A stretch of DNA of 64,000 bases from Pseudomonas morbosilactucae (GTDB lineage: Bacteria > Pseudomonadota > Gammaproteobacteria > Pseudomonadales > Pseudomonadaceae): NCBI RefSeq assembly GCF_023241715.1, contig NZ_JALQCW010000021.1:1-64000 (forward strand), given 5' to 3'. A program made the position numbers and the translations under genes. Shown one piece after another: positions 25,265 to 32,905 of the stretch. The notes under the pieces were generated by a model. The model did not search any database. It had not been told where the DNA came from and saw only the letters and a program-made list of their open reading frames with translations. Positions within the stretch are counted from its first letter, which is position 1. The number at the start of each line of letters is the position of its first letter.

Positions 25265-26653
25265 TCAGACCTTGTCTTCAGCAAGCGCGGGCGGGCTGCG
25301 CACGACTGTCAGCCATGCATCCCAAGCGACCAGCACCAACAGGCTGGAACCCAATACCGGCAGTGCGACACCCAGCAACAGCGCAACGCTGACTACCGCA
25401 ACTTGCGCGCCGCGGCTCAACGTACGCCAGGCGCTGAGCCGCGTGGCAGCCCTCCCCCCGCTCAGTGCTCGTGTAGGCCGACGGCGCCACCACATCAGGT
25501 AACCCATGACGACCATCACCACCAGCCCAGTGGCGAACACAATCAACACCAACTGATTGACCAGCCCGAACAACACGCCCATGTGGGCATCGATGCCCCA
25601 GCGGGTCAGCTTGGCTGCCAGTGGGTACTGGGCAAACACAACCTTGTCGACGACGGCCAGGGTGGCGGCGTCAATCGCCACGGCGTCGACCTGGGTTGGC
25701 CAACGGCGGTCAATCTCGGTGACGGTCCAGGCTTTGTCCGGTGCCGAGGACGGGCGTATTTCTACTCGGGCGGCATCAATCCCCTCAGCGCGCGCCTTGG
25801 CCAGCACCGTATCAAATAGAGAGAGATCCAGGGTCGATGTGAGCATCGCCACGCCGGCCATGTGATGTCCAGCATGTTCATCCGACGGCCTGTTAATCGC
25901 GTGGGTCTGCCCCAGCGTGGTAGACACGCTGGGCGTGGACCAGCCCCAGTAGGCTCGCAGTACACCGATGTTGTCACCCGCCCACTGAGACCAGGTCAAC
26001 CCGGTCGCCGAGAAGAACAGCAGCCCCAGCAGCAGGCAAAGTCCAAGCGTTGCATGAAGCTGGCGCAGGCCTTTTTTCGCCGGCCTCGTTGCAGGCATCT
26101 TTTTGCGGTGTTGTGCGAACCACAGCAGCAAACCGCCTAGTGCGGCGACCCACAACCAGGAAGCCGCCAGTTCGCTATAAATACGGCCGATATCACCCAG
26201 CATCAGCCCACGATGGAACTGATCGATCCAGGTCCGCAGTGGCAGCACGCCACTGGTGCCATACACCTTGATGTCACCACGCACCTGCCCACTGACGGGA
26301 TCAACGAATATCGCACGGTATTCGGAAGGCCCCAGCCCAGGCATCGCAACTAACACGCGCGCAGTATCGCCCTGAGCAGGGGCTGGGCGCACCGCTGTCA
26401 CCGCCACGGAAGGCCCCACCACTACCTGAGCTGACTGGACTATTTGCGCGAGGCTCAAGGACGGCCCTTGAGAATCGGTATGAAGAGCATGGTCGTAAAG
26501 ACGGCTTTCGATTTGCGGTGTGAGTGCATACAGCACGCCGCTGACCGCTGCCACCAGCAAAAACGGACCGACCAAAAAACCAATATAAAAATGCAGTCTT
26601 CTGATTAAAGCATGCAGCGCACCCGGCGCTGGGTTTCCCGTTGGTTCGGACAT
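25265..26653 (-). CDS. PepSY-associated transmembrane protein (COG3182 type)
   Basis: A 462-residue inner-membrane protein. Helix 1 lies near residue 25 (FYIGFLVGPFLLVAAVSGVLYAL), helices near 165, 200 and 365, and a C-terminal pair near 415 and 430. PepSY regions occupy the periplasmic loops. This family often accompanies TonB receptors and may serve as a ferric- or cupric-chelate reductase; that role is not proven. A His-containing loop (HAGHHM, about 260) might bind metal. It is divergent from a cytochrome c gene across boxes of pair 3, and its leader contains RNA copy 2. Confidence 0.88.
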   Translation of the reverse strand: MSEPTGNPAPGALHALIRRLHFYIGFLVGPFLLVAAVSGVLYALTPQIESRLYDHALHTDSQGPSLSLAQIVQSAQVVVGPSVAVTAVRPAPAQGDTARVLVAMPGLGPSEYRAIFVDPVSGQVRGDIKVYGTSGVLPLRTWIDQFHRGLMLGDIGRIYSELAASWLWVAALGGLLLWFAQHRKKMPATRPAKKGLRQLHATLGLCLLLGLLFFSATGLTWSQWAGDNIGVLRAYWGWSTPSVSTTLGQTHAINRPSDEHAGHHMAGVAMLTSTLDLSLFDTVLAKARAEGIDAARVEIRPSSAPDKAWTVTEIDRRWPTQVDAVAIDAATLAVVDKVVFAQYPLAAKLTRWGIDAHMGVLFGLVNQLVLIVFATGLVVMVVMGYLMWWRRRPTRALSGGRAATRLSAWRTLSRGAQVAVVSVALLLGVALPVLGSSLLVLVAWDAWLTVVRSPPALAEDKV

Positions 26654-26795
26654 CAGGACTCACCACGTAGGCATGCTTGCACAGCACGATCAATGAATCG
26701 CGCAAGCACATCAGGATTCTGGGTTGTGGAGCTGCTCGCAAAGGCGAGCGCCAACCGCCCTGTCAAGGCGCTATGCGCCGTGCCTGGCGCACTAC

Positions 26796-26874
26796 AAAAA
26801 AACGCCCATCCCTTTTCAGAGCACAGGCGTTTGATAACACGACGCTAACCCTGCCAAGAGAAATCATCGTGTCA
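26796..26874 (-). ncRNA. Candidate structured RNA or attenuator (copy 2)
   Basis: The predicted start is near 26874, after an extended -10-like TGTTAAATT. The RNA begins GAUGACACGA, which can pair over 10 bp with UCGUGUUAUC (one G-U). This encloses CUCU-UGGC-AGGG. It then forms AAACGCC/GGCGTTT (7-bp stem) followed by TTTTTTT, a strong intrinsic terminator at 26796-26830. A transcript of about 79 nt would result, or read-through into the PepSY gene. It shares the core with 19203-19284. Confidence 0.6.
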
Positions 26875-26911
26875 TCCTAGAATTTAACACGCACCGGATA
26901 ACGGACGAGGC

Positions 26912-26997
26912 TGCGACAACCTGCCACACATAAAAGCACCACCACTCAAACTCAATGGTATTCAAGCCCCAGCCACAAACTGCGGCAGAACGTCGCA
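26912..26997. promoter_or_regulatory. Convergent pair of 17-bp boxes (pair 3)
   Basis: TGCGACAACCTGCCACA at 26912-26928 (+) and TGCGACGTTCTGCCGCA at 26981-26997 (-), offset 69 bp as in pair 2. Left-facing: 22 nt, then TGTTAAATT. Right-facing: 24 nt, then TAGACT, leading to the cytochrome c gene. Both divergent promoters are therefore plausible. Confidence 0.7.
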
Positions 26998-27138
26998 CTT
27001 TGGCTGTTCAAAGCCTCTCAATAGACTTGGATCGCGGCTGCCTGAGAGCACGCGGCAGCAAGCTTCATACGCCACGGAGGGCATGCGCCACTTCGAGTGC
27101 GAGCTTTCTTATTATAAAAATACTCGTTGAGGTCAACC

Positions 27139-27426
27139 GTGAAAAAAATAGTGGCTGCGGCCTTGGTATTCGCATTTTCTACTGCCCATGCTGCACAGGA
27201 TCCTGAGGCGGTCTTCAATCGCTCCTGCACGATGTGTCACAGCGGCCAACTGCCTATGGCGCCGAAAAAAGGCGATCACGTGGCCTGGAAACCGCGCCTG
27301 GAGCAAGGTAATGATGTACTGGTCAAGCATGTGACCGAAGGGTTCAACGCCATGCCGGCGCGTGGCCTGTGCATGAACTGCACTGCTGAGGATTACAAGG
27401 CAGTGATCGACTGGATGTCAAAGTAG
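27139..27426 (+). CDS. Small periplasmic cytochrome c (class I, c5-like)
   Basis: 95 residues from the GTG at 27139, with GAGGT just upstream. Signal peptide to about residue 19 (STAHA). One haem motif CTMCH (about 31-35) and a plausible axial Met in NAMPARG (about 75). The extra pair CMNC (about 80-83) resembles the second Cys pair of cytochrome c5. It is a small periplasmic electron carrier. It is divergent from the PepSY gene and followed by DUF2946 and TonB genes. Confidence 0.85.
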   Translation: MKKIVAAALVFAFSTAHAAQDPEAVFNRSCTMCHSGQLPMAPKKGDHVAWKPRLEQGNDVLVKHVTEGFNAMPARGLCMNCTAEDYKAVIDWMSK

Positions 27427-27559
27427 GTGTGGCGCTTGAAGCCGCCTCTGAACTGCCCAGTTTGCTGGCGAAGCAGCACATCCGCTCAAGCCTACGCGGG
27501 CGCTACAAAAAGTAGTGGCGATGTGGCACACCCTAATATCAGGTGCTAGAGTCGCCGCC

Positions 27560-27943
27560 ATGGACCGAACCCGCAAAGACCGCTCGCTGATTGCCTGGAT
27601 GCTCTATGCCTGCGTCTTGTTCAATGTATTGGCGTGCGCAATTGCCCACGGCCAGATGAGCGGCTTGACCCTCAACGGCGCCGGCGGTCAGCTCTGTTCC
27701 GTGTCCAAACTGGGGGTTGCGGATATCGGAAGTGATCCCGCTAGCATGCCCACAAGCAGCTGGAGCAGTAATTTCAGCTGCCCCCTATGTTCCTCCATCA
27801 CCTTGAGCCTGGTGTTCCTATTCTGCCTCGCCTGGCTGGCGAGAACACTCGCGCCTCAACGCAAACCTCTTGAAACACGTAGCAAGGCACCTCCCCGCTA
27901 CTCCTGGCCGTCAGCCAATCCACGCGCCTCCCCCTTGTTCTGA
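27560..27943 (+). CDS. DUF2946 family protein
   Basis: 127 residues from the ATG at 27560 (MDRTRKDRSLIAWMLYACVL). It has AHGQMSGLTLNGAGGQLCS, helix two preceded by FSCPLCSSITLS, and the C-terminal WPSANPRASP. It is nearly the same design as the product at 11692-12075. No Shine-Dalgarno is visible; TGCTAGAGT lies 7 nt before the ATG. It stands upstream of the TonB receptor at 28151, mirroring the DUF2946-receptor order at 19116-16488. Confidence 0.9.
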   Translation: MDRTRKDRSLIAWMLYACVLFNVLACAIAHGQMSGLTLNGAGGQLCSVSKLGVADIGSDPASMPTSSWSSNFSCPLCSSITLSLVFLFCLAWLARTLAPQRKPLETRSKAPPRYSWPSANPRASPLF

Positions 27944-28041
27944 TTCGCCACGCTCATCAGCGCTGATTGTTCGCTTGATCGTCCGGATTTTTACGTCCTT
28001 AGGACGGCTCGATGCGCACAGCAAACTGATGTTGGCACCTA

Positions 28042-28069
28042 CCTGCACTGCATGGGGATGCATTGCAGG
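28042..28069. other. Long perfect hairpin before the second TonB receptor
   Basis: CCTGCA-C-TGCAT-GGGG-ATGCA-T-TGCAGG: two perfect stems of 6 and 5 bp around a GGGG loop, 82 nt upstream of the receptor ATG. No U-run follows directly. It may be a leader structure or terminator of the DUF2946 gene. Confidence 0.5.
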
Positions 28070-28150
28070 CTGACTTTCAGACTTTAAAAAAACGTGCGCG
28101 TACACGCCGCCAGGCGATCGCGTTGCGTGAATAACAGGGAGTACAAAGGA

Positions 28151-30073
28151 ATGACACACAAGGCTATTTGGTACGGCGTATCACTGTCGCTGCTGGGCGC
28201 AACAGGTGCTGCGCAGGCTGAGACGTCTACAGTGGAGTTGCCGGACACGAAGGTAATCGGCTCCTCGGTGATCGACCAGAATAAGGTTGACTCCTTTGGC
28301 AGCCTGACCACCGTAGTCGGTCAGGAGCAGATCCGGGATCTTAACGCATTGGACCTGGCATCGGCCTTACGGCGCACGCCCGGGGTTACGGTATCGCGCT
28401 TCAACCCAGTAGGTTCGTTTGGCGGGGCTGAAGGCGGCGCGGTCTACATCCGCGGAATGGGCGCCAGCCGACCGGGCAGCGAAATCAAGACCTACATCGA
28501 TGGTGTGCCGTTCTACATGGGCGTCTGGGGTCACCCGTTGCTGGACCTGCTGCCTATCAATGCGATGCAAAGCATCAGCGTCTACAAAGGCCCGCAACCC
28601 CAGAAGTTCGGTAACACCTTTGCGGCCATCGACCTGACCCCGCTCAGGGCGGAAGAAGGCGACAACCAGCATGGCGAACTTCAGGTCACCGGTGGCAGTT
28701 TTCGCACCGCGACCGACCAGGCCTCTCTCTATGGCCGTAGTGGTGACTGGGATTACCTGCTCGCACAAGGCGCCGCTCATTCGGACGGTGACCGCCCGGA
28801 CGGCGATGGCCGTTTGAACAATGGCATGGCGCGTATCGGCTATCGATTGAACGACAACTGGAGTGCTGGCCTGCTGTTACTGCATGCCAACAACCAGGCT
28901 TCCGACCCCGGCCAAAAGGACCTGCCGGATACCAAGACGGGAAAATTCAATACCCGTGGCACCCTGGCTTCACTCTCCCTCGATCACACCTACGATTGGG
29001 GCAGTGGCAGCGTAAAGATTTACCATAACGAAGGTCGTGGCAGCGCTTTGGATCAACAAGGCACTGATGGCGACACCATCAGCAACTTCACTTTGCAAGG
29101 CCTGCGCTGGGAAGAAAACCTGCGGCTGTGGCAAAACGGTGAAGTGGCGCTGGGCATGGATGTCGACGAGAGCAAGGGCGACGTGACCTTCAAACGCGTG
29201 GCGCCTGCCACCCGCGGCGACTACACCGCCCCGACTTTGCGGGTGATATCGCCTCACGTCGCTGTTAGCCACGCGTTCGAACTCAACGATACATGGACCC
29301 TGACGCCGTCTGCCGGCGTACGGACCTACGAGCACAACGTCTTCGAAAGCGCGACGGCGCCCCATGCCGGGTTGTTGTTGTCCAGCAGCAATGTTGAGTT
29401 CCGCGCCAATCTCTCCCGGGGTATCAACTACCCGGGGCTTGAAGCGCCGGTGCTGTCAAACTCGATCCCGGCCCTGGGGCAAACCTGGAAAGACCTCAAG
29501 CCCGAGAAGCTTGATCATCAGGAATTGGGGGTCAAGTTCAATCCGATTGAAAGTGCGACCCTGGACCTTGCGGTGTTCAAGGACAAGTACAAGGACCGTT
29601 ACCTGTTCGCGTTCCCGCCAGCGGTTTCGCAACCGACCTTCACCAACCTGGGTGACTACGAAATCAAGGGCGCCGAAGCGACCTGGCAGCAACGCTGGAC
29701 CGACAGCTGGAGCAGCTTTGTAGGCTTCACCTGGTTGGATCCATCACTCAAAACCCTGCCTTACGCCCCCAAGCAATCACTGTCGTTCGGCACCACCTAT
29801 GAGACCGGCCCTTGGCGTTTCAGCGCCGATGCCCAGTATCAAAAAGACATGTATGTACTGGCGGAAGAGCGCACTGCCGGCGCGGCGAATTTTTCCCAAG
29901 TCGACAGCTTCACCGTGGTCAACCTGAGGGTCGGGCATGCGGTTCCCGCCCTGGGCAAAGTCGGTGAAGTCTTCGTGGCGGTTGAAAACCTCTTCGACCG
30001 GGACTACGCCTACCGCACCGGTTACCCGATGCCTGGTACCTCGGCGCAGCTTGGCGTGAAGATGGGCTTTTAA
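28151..30073 (+). CDS. TonB-dependent receptor, probably for copper or a metal chelate
   Basis: A 640-residue outer-membrane receptor from the ATG at 28151 (AAAGGA 5 nt upstream). Signal peptide to about residue 22 (GAAQA), a possible TonB box near DTKVIGSS, plug domain about 45-155 (LDLASALRRTPGVTVSRF; YKGPQPQKFGNTFAAIDL), then the barrel ending in VKMGF. It is followed by a gene of the copper-uptake-associated family, and on the other strand by a thiocarboxylate-chelator-like cluster. A role in taking up the metal complex of that product is plausible. No STN domain. Confidence 0.92.
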   Translation: MTHKAIWYGVSLSLLGATGAAQAETSTVELPDTKVIGSSVIDQNKVDSFGSLTTVVGQEQIRDLNALDLASALRRTPGVTVSRFNPVGSFGGAEGGAVYIRGMGASRPGSEIKTYIDGVPFYMGVWGHPLLDLLPINAMQSISVYKGPQPQKFGNTFAAIDLTPLRAEEGDNQHGELQVTGGSFRTATDQASLYGRSGDWDYLLAQGAAHSDGDRPDGDGRLNNGMARIGYRLNDNWSAGLLLLHANNQASDPGQKDLPDTKTGKFNTRGTLASLSLDHTYDWGSGSVKIYHNEGRGSALDQQGTDGDTISNFTLQGLRWEENLRLWQNGEVALGMDVDESKGDVTFKRVAPATRGDYTAPTLRVISPHVAVSHAFELNDTWTLTPSAGVRTYEHNVFESATAPHAGLLLSSSNVEFRANLSRGINYPGLEAPVLSNSIPALGQTWKDLKPEKLDHQELGVKFNPIESATLDLAVFKDKYKDRYLFAFPPAVSQPTFTNLGDYEIKGAEATWQQRWTDSWSSFVGFTWLDPSLKTLPYAPKQSLSFGTTYETGPWRFSADAQYQKDMYVLAEERTAGAANFSQVDSFTVVNLRVGHAVPALGKVGEVFVAVENLFDRDYAYRTGYPMPGTSAQLGVKMGF

Positions 30074-30127
30074 ATAACAATCGGCTGCCGGGCTACCGAC
30101 GGCAGCCTCAATTGAAGGATCTGCACC

Positions 30128-30559
30128 ATGAAATTTGCTCCATTACTGCTTCTGCTGACAGCCTTCTGCGGTGCGGTGTTTGCCGACACCGCAACCGACC
30201 AGCAAACCATCGAACATATGATGCGCCATACCTGGGAGCGCCCTGATGCACCGCTGGATGTCGGTCCGGTAACAGTGGAAGGCGATCACGCAGTGGCCGG
30301 CTGGACCCAAGGCGAACGCGGTGGTCGCGCTCTGCTGAGCAAAAACGATAAAGGCTGGCGAGTCGTGCTGTGTGCAGGAGACGCCTTGCTTGACCCAAAA
30401 ACCTTGCGCAGCGCCGGATTGTCGGCAGAGGCCGCGAGTCAGATGAGCAAAGCCGTAACGCAGACCGAGAGCACCTTGGCGCCAAGCAGGGTCAAGCAGT
30501 TTGCCCTATTCAAGGGCGTCATGAACGTCGGTGCCGAGCACTCTTCAAAAACGCACTGA
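30128..30559 (+). CDS. Copper uptake system-associated protein
   Basis: A 143-residue exported protein. Signal peptide to about residue 19 (AVFA), then DQQTIEHMMRHTWERPDAPLDVGPVTVEGDHAVAGWTQGERGGRALL. This matches the small family annotated in pseudomonads as copper uptake system-associated, found beside TonB receptors. One Cys (VVLCAGDALL, about 81) and several His are available for metal. It follows the receptor after 54 nt. Its stop abuts, with no spacer, the end of the convergent GH88-like gene. Confidence 0.8.
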   Translation: MKFAPLLLLLTAFCGAVFADTATDQQTIEHMMRHTWERPDAPLDVGPVTVEGDHAVAGWTQGERGGRALLSKNDKGWRVVLCAGDALLDPKTLRSAGLSAEAASQMSKAVTQTESTLAPSRVKQFALFKGVMNVGAEHSSKTH

Positions 30560-31645
30560 TCAAACCGCTGAAGGATCGAGCCGCTCTGCCATGATCAGCA
30601 GGGCGGCTAGCAAAAAGAAACTACTGCAGGGTGACTCCACCCGCTCTTCAACCCCCTTCGCCGTTCCATAACAAAGCCCAACGAAGCTGCCTGCGTCCTT
30701 GCCCTCGCGGCTGAAATACGGACTGCGTACCACGGAGGTCAACAACTGGGCAGCCCTCACGCGCCATTGCGACTGACGACTACTGACCGGCGCCAACGTC
30801 TGCATGGCAAGAGCAGCGATTACGGTTGCACAGGGGTCATACTCGCCATCAGGTTGGTCAAGGCGATTGAGTGCCAACGACTCTGGTCTTGATGCGAGCC
30901 AATAATCCGCTGCCTGCTCGGCCAACGGGACGTAGGGCCCTGCAAGATGAGTGGCCGCCCGTGCAAGGCCGAGCATTGCCCAGGCTTGCCCGCGAGACCA
31001 ATTGCCAACCTCCCGCCTGGCATCGGTTCCCGCGGGAAGATCCGCATGCGCCGCATAGGCGCCTCGGCCATCACCCAATGTTCGAGCTACGGTGTGCAGA
31101 TGGTGCCGGAGCCGTTGTCTGGCTTGCTCATTGGCGTAGCGCGTCAACAACTGCACGGTACTAGCCAGGGGATCAATGCTGATCTGTGTACTGCCAGATT
31201 CTCCACCGCCCATCGCGCAGCCCAGGGGCAAACAACGGTGGCTGTCACGCCAGCTCTCGGCAAGACGCAATGCCGCCTGCTCGGCCAAGGATTTCGCATA
31301 TGCGTCCCCAAAGCAGCGGTCGCCCAAGGCTGCACCGTACCAGTAGATCAGGCTGCGGTTCTGGGTATCGGTATCCAAATGGATGGCCAGCTTCAGGCAC
31401 AATGAAGCGGCTTTGCGACGGTCTTGTTCAGACGCTCGACAGTGAGCCCGGAGCCAATACAAGCCGGTCCAGAACCCCCCCATCCAGGAGCCGCCCGAAG
31501 AACAAAGCCAGAGACTGTCGCCGGCTCTGCGAAACAGGGGGAATCGCTCACCACATGCCCGTTCAATCGTGTCCATACGGGCAAAAATAGCGGTGACAGC
31601 CGCATTTAAGGCTCTCTCACTCAATACAGCTGGACTTATGCTCAC
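30560..31645 (-). CDS. GH88/GH105-like glycoside hydrolase-fold protein
   Basis: 361 residues of alpha/alpha-barrel type. Family features are GGSWMGGFWTGLYWL (about 50-64), TLGDGRGAYAAHADLPAGTD (about 190-208), GNWSRGQAWAMLGLARA (about 215-231), and YDPCATVIAALAM (about 275). GH88 enzymes cleave unsaturated uronyl sugars. In this operon the substrate is likely something else or an adapted role. The start overlaps the end of the MFS gene (ATGA). There is no signal peptide. It is an odd member of a sulfur-chelator operon. Confidence 0.75.
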   Translation of the reverse strand: MSISPAVLSERALNAAVTAIFARMDTIERACGERFPLFRRAGDSLWLCSSGGSWMGGFWTGLYWLRAHCRASEQDRRKAASLCLKLAIHLDTDTQNRSLIYWYGAALGDRCFGDAYAKSLAEQAALRLAESWRDSHRCLPLGCAMGGGESGSTQISIDPLASTVQLLTRYANEQARQRLRHHLHTVARTLGDGRGAYAAHADLPAGTDARREVGNWSRGQAWAMLGLARAATHLAGPYVPLAEQAADYWLASRPESLALNRLDQPDGEYDPCATVIAALAMQTLAPVSSRQSQWRVRAAQLLTSVVRSPYFSREGKDAGSFVGLCYGTAKGVEERVESPCSSFFLLAALLIMAERLDPSAV

Positions 31646-32817
31646 GGGTCAACCTCGGTGCCTCGGGCTCGGTGCAAAGCCCAACAGATCAGACTGCCAG
31701 CCAGCAGGACTCCGACCAAGGCATTCCAGGCCATATCGAAACCCATATCTGTATGAATGAGAACGCCAAACACAGGTGGTCCCAACGCGAACCCTGAGAA
31801 AAAACCCGCGGAAAGCATCCCTGCCGAGACCGCTGGTGCGCCAAACCCTGGGTCACGCAATAGCATGCTCATGGCAATTGCATTGGTCGCCACAGCGGTC
31901 GCCCCCATACCGATACTGCCCAGCCAAAGTGACCAGTATTGGCACTCATTGGCATTGGACGTCATCCAAACCGAAAATGCCGCCAGGATCAGTAAAACCA
32001 GCAACAATAAGGACTCATCGCGCATGCGCGCCCCTAGCGGTGTCAGGAAAACCCGCGCCAGGATGCCGGTGATGCCGAACACGGCCAGCAGTGCGCCAGC
32101 AACCACTGGCGACATGCCCTGCATCGTTGAGAACAGCCCCAGGAAAGTGACGAATGAAGACAATGCGACTCCGGTACAGAGTTGCACCGCCATCAACAGA
32201 CTCAGCAACCTATTTGGACGCCTCAGCGCAAAACGCATTGGCGTGCTGTTCGCCACGGATCGAGTTGCAACCCACGGCACCGTCAAGGCCAGCCACAACG
32301 CCAACGGCACCATCAACAGCAATGCCACTCGCCAGCCCAGCCATTGAGCGACACAGGGCAACAACAATCCGGCGACCAACGCCGACAGCTGCACGCCCGC
32401 CTGTTTGAGCCCTACCACAGCGGCTTTGTGTTGTGCGGGAACACGCTCGAGAATCAACAGGTTGGTGGCCGGGTTGGCGAGCGCCTGGGCAATACCACAC
32501 ACCGCCAGGCCCAGTACCAGCCCCAAAAAGCCTGGGACCGTCGCCATCAGCCCATACGCCAGCGCCGATGAAAAAAACAAGAGTACCAGCGAGCGCCGTG
32601 AGCCCAGGTGATTGACCAGCGCACCCGCCCAAAGCGATAAAATCGCGGCAAATCCAAAGGCACTCAGGGTCAGGTAACCCAGGGCGCCGGGCGGCACAAG
32701 CGCATCGGCAACCAGAAATGGCGCCAATGCACCGACCGCATAGAACACCAGCATCGGCAGTGCCATAGCGCTGATTAGCAGCATCCTTAGAAAGACCCCG
32801 CTGCGCACATTCAACAT
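31642..32817 (-). CDS. MFS transporter (probable chelator exporter)
   Basis: A 391-residue inner-membrane protein with 12 predicted helices. The loop GALVNHLGSRRSLVLLF after helix 2 (about 65-80) is the MFS signature region. The family is the drug/metabolite:H+ antiporters. It is coded in the thiocarboxylate operon between acyl-CoA dehydrogenase and the GH88-like gene. By analogy with the pdt cluster, where an MFS protein is linked to PDTC transport, it probably exports the product. Confidence 0.88.
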   Translation of the reverse strand: MLNVRSGVFLRMLLISAMALPMLVFYAVGALAPFLVADALVPPGALGYLTLSAFGFAAILSLWAGALVNHLGSRRSLVLLFFSSALAYGLMATVPGFLGLVLGLAVCGIAQALANPATNLLILERVPAQHKAAVVGLKQAGVQLSALVAGLLLPCVAQWLGWRVALLLMVPLALWLALTVPWVATRSVANSTPMRFALRRPNRLLSLLMAVQLCTGVALSSFVTFLGLFSTMQGMSPVVAGALLAVFGITGILARVFLTPLGARMRDESLLLLVLLILAAFSVWMTSNANECQYWSLWLGSIGMGATAVATNAIAMSMLLRDPGFGAPAVSAGMLSAGFFSGFALGPPVFGVLIHTDMGFDMAWNALVGVLLAGSLICWALHRARGTEVDP

Positions 32818-32905
32818 GCCAACCTACCCGGTAGGGACGGCAGGTCGAAGTCCAGGCAAGCCCCCTGTTCGTAGACCGCGATCAATCTGCGCCCCACGGC
32901 ACTGA

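Noticed and set aside
25166..25819. 217-codon plus-strand frame over the end of the PepSY gene
   Set aside because: Antisense to an intact membrane protein, Gln/His-rich low-information composition, no homologous features.
12326..27000. Cobalamin, TPP or other known riboswitch in the 19.2-kb and 26.8-kb leaders
   Set aside because: The conserved segment is about 45 nt and lacks the cobalamin core (GCCACTG and B12 box), the TPP CUGAGA motif and other known signatures.
28094..28150. Upstream extension of the second TonB receptor to 28094
   Set aside because: The ATG at 28151 has AAAGGA at proper distance and starts a normal signal peptide; the extension is Arg-rich and unlike an export signal.
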